This document shows, one piece after another, positions 41,463 to 47,651 of a DNA stretch of 47,651 nt (positions are counted from its first letter, which is position 1; each line of letters opens with the position of its first letter). The position numbers were made by a program, and so were the translations under genes. The notes under the pieces were generated by a model. It was not told where the DNA came from. It saw nothing but the letters and a program-made list of their open reading frames with translations, and ran no database searches. This DNA comes from Clostridiales bacterium. Lineage in GTDB: Bacteria; Bacillota; Clostridia; Christensenellales; Aristaeellaceae. The DNA is taken from contig JAAYDR010000007.1 in assembly GCA_012729115.1 (NCBI GenBank), positions 1 to 47,651 of the forward strand, written 5' to 3'.

Positions 41463-42944
41463 TTATACACGTTGTTCACGAGTGACAGGCAGCCTCACCG
41501 AGAATGTGCTGCCCGCTCCTTCCTTGCTGCGAACATGGAGCTTGCCTCCATGGGCCACCACAATGATTCTTGCGATGGATAAGCCCAGTCCATGTCCGCT
41601 GGATTGTGCCTTGCGCGCTTTCTCACTGCGATAAAAGCGGTCAAAGATTCTGGGCAGTTCCTGGGCGGAGATACCCGCACCGGTATCCGTCACAGACAGC
41701 ACACATTCCTCCCCTTCCCTGCCCATGGTCAGAATGATCCTGCCTCCAGGTGGAGTATATTTGATCGCATTGTCCAGCAAGATGCGCATCAGCTGTTTGA
41801 GCATCCCCTTGTCACCGTTTACGGTCATATTGCCATCCAGCTTTAATTCAAACTGATGGGCCGGGGACAATAGTTTCGCATCCCGATGTATGGAACTCAT
41901 AATTTCCGTGGGATCAAAAACTTCCATCTCCAGCATCAGTGTCTTTTTGTCATGGCGAGCCAAGAACAACAGACGCTCCACCAACTCCTTCATCGCGGTG
42001 GTCTCCTGTGAAATCGCAGCGATGCCCTCGTCCAGAACTTCCTTATCCGTTTTCCCCCATCTCTCCAGCATGCTGGCATAGCCCTGTATCACTGCGATGG
42101 GGGTGCGCAATTCATGGGAGGCGTCGCTAACAAATTGCTTTTGGCTGTTATAACTCCGTTCTATCCGGTCCAGCATCAGGTTGATGACCACGGCCAGGTC
42201 CTTCAGTTCGTTCTTGGTCCCCTCAATGCTGATCCGATTGCTCAGATTGTTGGCGCTCAACGCAGCAGCTGCGTCAGCCATGTCGGAAATAGGTTTTAAG
42301 ACCTTTTTATTCAAGCGGTTGCGATGCCGTAAAAAATATACCATCCGGTACAAATCGCAAATAATCAGCGCCCAAAACAAAAGGATGTATACATGGATCC
42401 AGTACTCCATGGAGAACACCACCACCAGCGGCCCTTCCAGCGTATCCGCATAGAGGAATACCCTGGGGTTGGTCCTCTGGAAGAAGTGAGAAAAGGCAAG
42501 GGAGACTTTCTCCACAAAGCCGGACAGATCAGCAGATATCGGTTCCTGGAGCAGATATGCCTCGCTAACCCCAAGGCCGGAAAGCTGCTGGGGAGAATAG
42601 CGCATGTTCATGTCCGGTTCCATATCTGCGACTGCGTTGATGGCCCTTGTCACTGTGGGAATTTGAGCCACCACCAGCACGGTTGTCACAATAAGAAGCA
42701 TCGTGAGGGAGGTGTGCAAAAGCTGTGCTCCATAATGAATGGCGATGCGCAGGGTCAGCGAAAAGCGCAAATTGCTCAAAACCCTGGACATTCCATGGCG
42801 AATCGAGAAACCGGTGAATCGGAAGCTCTTCTTGTGCATGGGCTCGGTTGAGTCCTTCTGAACCGAAAAATTATTCCGCCGGTTTCTCCGCTCTACGTGA
42901 ACCATCAAACGGTGCCTTTTGGTGCTTAGCTTTCCTTTATTCAT
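41463..42944 (-). CDS. Membrane sensor histidine kinase
   Basis: Kinase of 493 residues. A basic N-terminal tail of about 65 residues is followed by a membrane helix (LTMLLIVTTVLVVAQIP), an outside loop, a second helix (WIHVYILLFWALIICDLYR), HAMP, HisKA with His in SDASHELRTPIAV, and an ATPase domain with LLDNAIKYT, DTGAGI and GHGLGLSI. The start overlaps the end of the regulator gene by eight bases. The unusual length of the N-terminal tail leaves open a later start, such as the Met of MHKKSFRF. Resembles ArlS/CssS-type kinases; signal unknown. Confidence 0.88.
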   Translation of the reverse strand: MNKGKLSTKRHRLMVHVERRNRRNNFSVQKDSTEPMHKKSFRFTGFSIRHGMSRVLSNLRFSLTLRIAIHYGAQLLHTSLTMLLIVTTVLVVAQIPTVTRAINAVADMEPDMNMRYSPQQLSGLGVSEAYLLQEPISADLSGFVEKVSLAFSHFFQRTNPRVFLYADTLEGPLVVVFSMEYWIHVYILLFWALIICDLYRMVYFLRHRNRLNKKVLKPISDMADAAAALSANNLSNRISIEGTKNELKDLAVVINLMLDRIERSYNSQKQFVSDASHELRTPIAVIQGYASMLERWGKTDKEVLDEGIAAISQETTAMKELVERLLFLARHDKKTLMLEMEVFDPTEIMSSIHRDAKLLSPAHQFELKLDGNMTVNGDKGMLKQLMRILLDNAIKYTPPGGRIILTMGREGEECVLSVTDTGAGISAQELPRIFDRFYRSEKARKAQSSGHGLGLSIARIIVVAHGGKLHVRSKEGAGSTFSVRLPVTREQRV

Positions 42945-43617
42945 AACGGAACATATATCCCACCGCCCGGATGGTATGAATGGTTTTCACACCAAAGCGG
43001 TCGTCTATCTTCTGTCGCAGATAGCGGATGTACACGTCCACAATGTTGGTATCCCCTGCAAACTCATAGCCCCACACATGGCTAAGCAACTCGTCACGGG
43101 TGATTGCGTTGTTCTCATGCTGCCAAAGATAGTGCAACAGGTCAAATTCCTTTTTGGTCAGTGCTATGGACTCATCGCCAAACTTTGCGCTGTAATTGGC
43201 GGGTTCAATCCTCAGTTTTCCCGCAGTGAGCGTCCCGGAACCGGCGGCGGAGCTTGATCTGTGCTTTTTCAGGCATACCCGGATTCGTGCCAAAAGCTCC
43301 TCGATGGCAAAGGGCTTGGTCATGTAATCGTCTGCCCCCATATCCAGTCCCATTACCTTGTCGCTCACATCGTCCTTCGCGGTGAGCATAATAATGGGCA
43401 AATCACTGTTCTGCCGCAGTCTGCGGCAGACTTCAATGCCACTGAGTTCGGGCAGCATCAAATCCAGGATCAACAAATCAGGCTGCCAGCTTTCGCATAG
43501 CGCAAGCCCAGTTCGGCCATCATGAGCCACTTCCACCATATAACCCTCGTGTTGTAACTCCAAAGTTACAAACCGTGCGATCTTGACCTCGTCTTCCACA
43601 ATCAGAATCTTGCTCAT
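42937..43617 (-). CDS. Response regulator (OmpR/PhoB family)
   Basis: Regulator of 226 residues. The receiver has ILIVEDE, phospho-acceptor Asp52 in LLILDLMLP and YMTKPF. The winged-helix domain ends in IRAVGYMFRYE. AAGGAGAGTCT precedes the ATG. It is coupled to the kinase gene by overlap and has its own promoter at 43651-43679. Confidence 0.94.
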   Translation of the reverse strand: MSKILIVEDEVKIARFVTLELQHEGYMVEVAHDGRTGLALCESWQPDLLILDLMLPELSGIEVCRRLRQNSDLPIIMLTAKDDVSDKVMGLDMGADDYMTKPFAIEELLARIRVCLKKHRSSSAAGSGTLTAGKLRIEPANYSAKFGDESIALTKKEFDLLHYLWQHENNAITRDELLSHVWGYEFAGDTNIVDVYIRYLRQKIDDRFGVKTIHTIRAVGYMFRYE

Positions 43618-43650
43618 AGACTCTCCTTACGGTGCTGTTGCAGTATCACC

Positions 43651-43679
43651 AGTATAGCAGAAGGCCTCCCACCCTACAA
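43651..43679 (-). promoter_or_regulatory. Promoter of the second two-component operon
   Basis: On the minus strand TTGTAG (43679-43674), a 17-base spacer and TATACT (43656-43651), about 34 bases before the start codon. Confidence 0.55.
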
Positions 43680-43683
43680 GGTC

Positions 43684-43714
43684 AAACCCGTGGCGAGAGC
43701 CCCGTCACGGGTTT
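43684..43714 (-). terminator. Stem-loop after the DUF4342 gene
   Basis: AAACCCGTG (43684-43692) and CACGGGTTT (43706-43714) form a 9-base-pair stem with a 13-base loop. On the minus strand the T-rich arm GGGTTTGACC follows. It separates the DUF4342 gene from the two-component promoter immediately downstream. Confidence 0.5.
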
Positions 43715-43735
43715 TGCATGGCACATGGTCCGGCT

Positions 43736-44362
43736 TTACTGGATATCCGCCTCGTGGAAGCCGTCCCCACTTTCCTTCACTTCAACGCTTCCGCCGTCTG
43801 GAAATTGCACATTCACCGGTGTCGTACCGCTGGGTGCGCCGTCTCCCATGGGCTGTTGGGGCCTGTCAGCTGCAGGCGATGAGGACTCCTTGTCCATAAA
43901 GCCCATTTCCTTGGCAAAATGGAAGGCTGTGTTTTTCACGTTGGAGGAGGCATTCTTGACCATGGACTCCAGGTTATCTCCCGCAAAATCCCTGCTGTTG
44001 CGCTCAATGGATACCCGGTATCCCATTATCAGGGCAGCGATGCCACCAAAGATCAGTACCCAGATCGCCGTGATAGCCGTGAAGATGAGAAAGAGAACGG
44101 AGATGTTCAAAATGGGCACACCCCCCTTATCCACCTTCACACGCATCCGATAGAGGGAGGTAAAGATATGCCCCGCTTTGTGACCCTTGCCTCCCATCGC
44201 ACGACCCTGCTGCACATCTCTCAATTTGCCATTCTTCTCCAAATCAACCAACGACCTGGCCAGACTGCCATTATGGTAGTCCAGCAGATTCACCGCCTCT
44301 TCATAGGAGATGCCGCTCTTCTGTCTCAAAATTTCAATATCCTCAATTGTATATTGTGCCAT
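43736..44362 (-). CDS. DUF4342 family protein with UBA-like domain
   Basis: Protein of 208 residues. An N-terminal UBA-like three-helix domain (IEILRQKSGISYEEAVNLLD, to about residue 45) is followed by one hydrophobic membrane segment (ISVLFLIFTAITAIWVLIFG). An acidic, Pro/Gly-rich tail comes last. The combination is typical of DUF4342; function unknown, membrane-associated regulation is possible. AAGGAGGACAGCACA precedes the ATG at 44362; the frame from 44416 has no SD. It lies upstream of the second two-component operon in the same direction. Confidence 0.8.
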   Translation of the reverse strand: MAQYTIEDIEILRQKSGISYEEAVNLLDYHNGSLARSLVDLEKNGKLRDVQQGRAMGGKGHKAGHIFTSLYRMRVKVDKGGVPILNISVLFLIFTAITAIWVLIFGGIAALIMGYRVSIERNSRDFAGDNLESMVKNASSNVKNTAFHFAKEMGFMDKESSSPAADRPQQPMGDGAPSGTTPVNVQFPDGGSVEVKESGDGFHEADIQ

Positions 44363-44520
44363 TGTGCTGTCCTCCTTACTCCTACTGGAATCCTTTTGAC
44401 ATGGATATGATACCATCCCTTCGCATGAAATGCTTGAGTTTTGGGTAATAGAATCATGAGAAAATGGTGAGAATGAGTAGATTTCTCAATGAGTCACATA
44501 GATGACAACATGAGGAGACG

Positions 44521-44549
44521 TTGACGACCCTAGCAGATTTTGGTATCAT
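44521..44549 (+). promoter_or_regulatory. Promoter of the degV-like gene
   Basis: TTGACG (44521-44526), a 17-base spacer and TATCAT (44544-44549), 50 bases before the ATG. Confidence 0.65.
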
Positions 44550-44598
44550 GTTATCGCCGCTTGGTCCTATAACCGCGGTGTTAAAGGAGGTTATTCCT

Positions 44599-45504
44599 AT
44601 GGCTTTCTGGATTGTTACGGACGCCTGCTGTGATCTGCCCGCACACTATATAAAGAAGCACGAAAATCTTATAGTAGTACCCATGTCCTATCAAATAGAC
44701 GGTGAAGTGAAGCAAATAGACCCCCTGGATCCCGATACGGAGCAAACCGCCCATGATTTCTATCAGAAGTTGGAAAACGGATCCAATGCGACCACCTTTC
44801 AAGTCAATGAGCAAAACTGGATAGAGCATCTGATGCCCATATGCAGCAATGGTGACGATGTATTGGTGCTTGCCTTTTCCAGCGGGCTAAGCGGCACATG
44901 CGAATCCGCCATGTCAGCAGTTGCACAGCTTCACGAAAAGTTCCCTGAACGGAAGATTCTGGCCATTGACACGAAAAGCGCCAGTTTGGGAGAGGGATTG
45001 TTTGTCCATCTGACCATAGCCCAGCGGGAAAGCGGTAAGAACATTGATGAATGTTATGCCTTCGCTCAAAACCTGGTTCCCCGATTGATCCATTGGTTTA
45101 CTGTGGATGATCTCCACTTCCTGCGCCGGGGAGGCCGGGTGTCCGCCACCAGCGCATATCTGGGCAGCATCCTGAAAATAAAACCCGTGCTCAACGTGGA
45201 TCCCAAAGGCAAGCTGATTCCCCGCGAGAAGGTTCAAGGGCGCAAGCGCAGCCTGAGAGCGCTGTTTGAAAAAGTTCAGGACTACGCTGCAGAGCCCGAA
45301 AAACAGACCATGTTCATCAGTCATGGGGATTGCCTGGAAGATGCTTTATGGCTGGCGGACAAGCTTAAAAAGGATCTGCATGTGCCTGAGGTGATGGTAT
45401 CACCCATTGGTCCTATTATCGGTTCCCATTCCGGTCCCCGCACGGTAGCTATGTTTTTCCAGGGAAAGGATGCCGCAGGCAGGATGAACTCACCGGAAGC
45501 ATAG
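44599..45504 (+). CDS. DegV family fatty-acid-binding protein
   Basis: Protein of 301 residues. DegV/FakB-type proteins hold a fatty acid for phosphorylation by a FakA kinase. Features are WIVTDACCDLPAHY at the start, FSSGLSGTCESA (lipid carboxylate-binding Ser/Thr region), IDTKSASLGEGL, and LHFLRRGGRVSATSAYLGSI. AAAGGAGG lies about eight bases before the ATG at 44599; the frame from 44521 overlaps the promoter and is not used. It is a monocistronic unit with its own promoter and terminator. Confidence 0.93.
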   Translation: MAFWIVTDACCDLPAHYIKKHENLIVVPMSYQIDGEVKQIDPLDPDTEQTAHDFYQKLENGSNATTFQVNEQNWIEHLMPICSNGDDVLVLAFSSGLSGTCESAMSAVAQLHEKFPERKILAIDTKSASLGEGLFVHLTIAQRESGKNIDECYAFAQNLVPRLIHWFTVDDLHFLRRGGRVSATSAYLGSILKIKPVLNVDPKGKLIPREKVQGRKRSLRALFEKVQDYAAEPEKQTMFISHGDCLEDALWLADKLKKDLHVPEVMVSPIGPIIGSHSGPRTVAMFFQGKDAAGRMNSPEA

Positions 45505-45514
45505 GTTTCATCAG

Positions 45515-45554
45515 AATGGGCTGTCGCGTTTTAAACTGCGACAGCCCATTTTTT
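45515..45554 (+). terminator. Strong rho-independent terminator
   Basis: AATGGGCTGTCGC (45515-45527), a ten-base loop and GCGACAGCCCATT (45538-45550) form a perfect 13-base-pair stem followed by TTTT. It ends the degV transcript and probably also works for the convergent methyltransferase gene, since the opposite side carries AATGGG preceded by pyrimidine-poor sequence (weaker). Confidence 0.9.
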
Positions 45555-45568
45555 GATGCTGGGACAGG

Positions 45569-46186
45569 TTATGCTTTTACCCCTTGTTCTGTCATCCGCT
45601 TCCAGCCGATTGCCACACCGCTCAGCAAGTCGGCCTGCTGCCAGGAAACCTGCTGAAAGCCGGCCTTTTTCATCCAGCCCATAATTTCCGACTTCCCTTG
45701 AGACCAGGGAGGGGCTTGATCCTCTCCATCCCCGGCAAATAAACCGATCATCTGTCGAATCGGTGCCGGACAATAGGGTGTACCCAATAAGAACTGCCCG
45801 CCCGGTTTTAGTACCCGGAGGATCTCCATAAGCATTTTTAAACGGGTTTCATCGAAATTGCGTTCTTTACGCATCATCACCACATCAAAGGAGTCCTCCC
45901 TCCAAGGGATATCCTCCGCATTGGCAAAGATAATGTCCGCCTGACCAAGCAGGCTTCGGGACCGCCTCACCCGTTCCATGCTGGTGGAAATCCCACAGAC
46001 CTCACATTCCATATTCCGGTAGAGATACTGAAGCATCAGTCCGTCATTGGTGTTGGCATCCAGCACCTTGTCTCCGGGATCCAGCACTGCCCAGCGAACC
46101 ATCCCCCTTTCCACAGGGGAAAGCTTAACATTTGCCGAAAGGGCCGCCTCATGGTGGTACTCCTTGCTTTGCACCTTTGAGATCAT
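45569..46186 (-). CDS. Class I SAM-dependent methyltransferase-like protein
   Basis: Protein of 205 residues of the Methyltransf_11 type. Motif I is VLDANTNDGLMLQYL, which lacks the usual GxGxG pattern. The post-I acidic position, the DIPWREDSFDVVMMR block and the RVLKPGGQFLLGTP block are normal. GGAGGGGGCTGC precedes the ATG. Substrate unknown. An inverted repeat GTGTGAT/ATCACAC lies in its promoter region. It is transcribed in the same direction as the upstream membrane gene. Confidence 0.8.
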   Translation of the reverse strand: MISKVQSKEYHHEAALSANVKLSPVERGMVRWAVLDPGDKVLDANTNDGLMLQYLYRNMECEVCGISTSMERVRRSRSLLGQADIIFANAEDIPWREDSFDVVMMRKERNFDETRLKMLMEILRVLKPGGQFLLGTPYCPAPIRQMIGLFAGDGEDQAPPWSQGKSEIMGWMKKAGFQQVSWQQADLLSGVAIGWKRMTEQGVKA

Positions 46187-46206
46187 GCAGCCCCCTCCTT
46201 TACAAT

Positions 46207-46237
46207 GTGTGATTAGATCTACTATACTATATCACAC
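46207..46237. promoter_or_regulatory. Inverted repeat GTGTGAT-N17-ATCACAC
   Basis: Seven-base arms at 46207-46213 and 46231-46237 flank TATAGT-like -10 candidates for the methyltransferase gene on the minus strand (one of them as TGATATAGT, an extended -10). A dimeric repressor site is possible; the partner protein is not in the window. Confidence 0.35.
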
Positions 46238-46277
46238 TTTTGCAAAGAATGCACGTACTTTTGTAACATTTTTCCGT

Positions 46278-47651
46278 TTAAACATTCTTCTCATGCAATG
46301 CATATACCATGGAAGCCTTTCCAGTAAGCCATTTCATCAATAGTACATCGACGAGTATGAGAATGAGAAGAATTAACAAAATTGACCAAATTTCGGTAAA
46401 ACCAAGGGCTCCCAACCCAAAGTAACCTGCCACCAGCAATCCTAGCAACGCCATGGTGCCAAACATCCCATAGACCCCATTTACATTGCGTTTCACAGCA
46501 TCCGTCTCCGTTTTCCAGTCCAGACGCGGAAAATATACATCCAACAGCAAGCCCATGGTGCTGGACAGAAGGGCAAAAGGAATCGCAGCGAGGGCTGCAA
46601 TCATGATAAGAAGCCACAATTCTGGCAAGACAACACATACGGTGCCCGCGGTCAATAACACGGCAGCCATATCAACGCTCAGTCCCATGGCAAGCTTTGC
46701 CAGAAGCTGCGTACTGGCCGGCACGGGGATGATTTTGCTGAAATAGTGCCTCTTTCCCTCTCTGGATACAGCCGTAGCCACGGCTACATTCATAAAGCAG
46801 GTTAAGCAAAACACTGCCAGCAAAACTAAAAAAAGTATCGTTGGTGCCAGGTTGGCAAGGAGCGATGGTATATCGGGGATCCCATCGCTGTTTTTTCCCA
46901 TGCTCATCATCATTACCACAGTCATAACCGGGAACATGACCAGGGATGTCAGGCAGTTGGTTGCATAGGCCGGCACGGTAAGCAAGTCCTTGATTTCACG
47001 GCGATACAGCGCACCAAATGGAGAATGCATTCGTATGCCTTTGTTTCTCTTTTTGGCTGTTGCGTTGAGCCGTGCCACTACCTCGCTCTGTTTGATGGCC
47101 AAGCGTTGGTATTGTCCTCCCAGGACAGAGACCACAAAAACGACAGAGGCAATGGAAGCCAGTATAAAAGCAATCCCGTAGCCCCAACCTTTCCATCCGG
47201 TCTGAATCAGAGCATTGCAAAGCCAGCCAATTGGCGGAAAAGATTTTACGAACAAGTCCACCAGCACGCTTTGACGCATCACCAGCCGAAGGATTATCCG
47301 GCCAAACTCCTCTTCATCACCTGTGCGCATGGAGAAGCTTATCTGAACGGCCATGATCCCAGCGATAAACAGAAATGTCATCAGGGTGGTCATGCCTTCC
47401 CTTCGTTTCCACAGGGCAGAAATGCGGATCAGTAAAAAGGAGAGCAGCGTTATCAGTGCCATGGCAATCATTGGCAAAAGCGGTACCAACAGTAAGGCTT
47501 TCAGGTAGTACAGAAAACCCCCGCCTATATAGGGCCTGCTGAAAAACCTGAAATCCATTGAAAACACTGGAGAAACCGCGTGATTCATGGTATACTGAAC
47601 ACATAAGAAGCCAGTCAAAATCATGTGTTTGGGGTATCTGATGTACAGAAA
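46278..47651 (-). CDS. ABC-2-type transporter membrane protein, 5' end outside window
   Basis: Polytopic membrane protein with about ten hydrophobic helices. Only the last 457 residues are visible. The frame has an ATG at 47624, but nine more codons upstream stay open to the window edge, so the start is probably further out. A cytoplasmic stretch with AKKRNKGIRM and the block SREGKRHYFSKIIPVPASTQLLAKL resemble permeases of ABC exporters related to the YtrC/EcsB-like and 'putative ABC exporter' groups. The partner ATPase would be expected just upstream, outside the window. No clear terminator follows it. Confidence 0.75.
   Translation of the reverse strand, partial: FLYIRYPKHMILTGFLCVQYTMNHAVSPVFSMDFRFFSRPYIGGGFLYYLKALLLVPLLPMIAMALITLLSFLLIRISALWKRREGMTTLMTFLFIAGIMAVQISFSMRTGDEEEFGRIILRLVMRQSVLVDLFVKSFPPIGWLCNALIQTGWKGWGYGIAFILASIASVVFVVSVLGGQYQRLAIKQSEVVARLNATAKKRNKGIRMHSPFGALYRREIKDLLTVPAYATNCLTSLVMFPVMTVVMMMSMGKNSDGIPDIPSLLANLAPTILFLVLLAVFCLTCFMNVAVATAVSREGKRHYFSKIIPVPASTQLLAKLAMGLSVDMAAVLLTAGTVCVVLPELWLLIMIAALAAIPFALLSSTMGLLLDVYFPRLDWKTETDAVKRNVNGVYGMFGTMALLGLLVAGYFGLGALGFTEIWSILLILLILILVDVLLMKWLTGKASMVYALHEKNV

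Noticed and set aside
1-47651. tRNA genes, CRISPR arrays, insertion sequences, phage genes
   Set aside because: No cloverleaf pattern, no regularly spaced repeats, no transposase or integrase motifs were found on either strand.

Overview
The window reads as the chromosome of an anaerobic, fermentative member of the Bacillota (class Clostridia). The pointers are moderately GC-rich coding sequence with strong AAGGAGG-type ribosome binding sites, a T-box leader, LacI-type sugar regulators, GerMN lipoproteins, DegV, a YqhQ-like DUF1385 protein, and the rpmE/prmC/prfA/ywlC/ywlE cluster in an order familiar from Firmicutes. Genus-level placement is not possible from the sequence alone. Signal peptides resembling those of Christensenellales-type bacteria are only a hint. 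No tRNA, rRNA, CRISPR array, insertion sequence or prophage was seen.

Layout. 1-1466: end of a response regulator and its sensor kinase. 1467-2156: a mostly non-coding stretch with one doubtful small ORF and two TCGTTAACGA palindromes. 2157-8050: a hexuronate operon (LacI regulator, uxaC, uxaB, uxaA) ending in a decayed uxuA. The galacturonate-to-KDG steps are present, while the mannonate dehydratase of the glucuronate branch is truncated and carries a stop codon. 8159-18371 (minus strand): a LacI-controlled alpha-glucoside system with GH31 glucosidase, GH65 phosphorylase, two ABC permeases, a solute-binding protein and a six-hairpin glycosidase. The regulator's operator and the operon operator share the element AAACG(T/C)TTCAGTT, each placed just downstream of a -10 box.

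18616-26022: a polysaccharide deacetylase, the threonine-degrading pair tdh-kbl, a Nudix hydrolase, a GH18 protein, a phosphohexomutase and a DUF2461 protein. 26096-29243 (minus): a TrpXYZ-type ABC transporter behind a T-box whose specifier triplet is UGG, so it is predicted to respond to uncharged tRNA-Trp. 29289-34314: rpmE and a translation/housekeeping cluster.

34335-36476: probably one transcription unit with a PHP-domain phosphoesterase, a secreted protein made of two tandem barnase-type RNase domains, and a barstar-type inhibitor. This is the most unusual item. The first RNase domain keeps the catalytic His but has Tyr where barnase has Arg59. The second keeps that Arg but has Asn in place of the catalytic His.

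36567-41417: a response regulator, sensor kinase and two GerMN lipoproteins, an arrangement reminiscent of actinobacterial MtrA-MtrB-LpqB. 41463-44362 (minus): a second two-component pair and a DUF4342 protein. 44521-47651: a DegV protein, a methyltransferase, and an ABC-2-type membrane protein that runs off the window edge.
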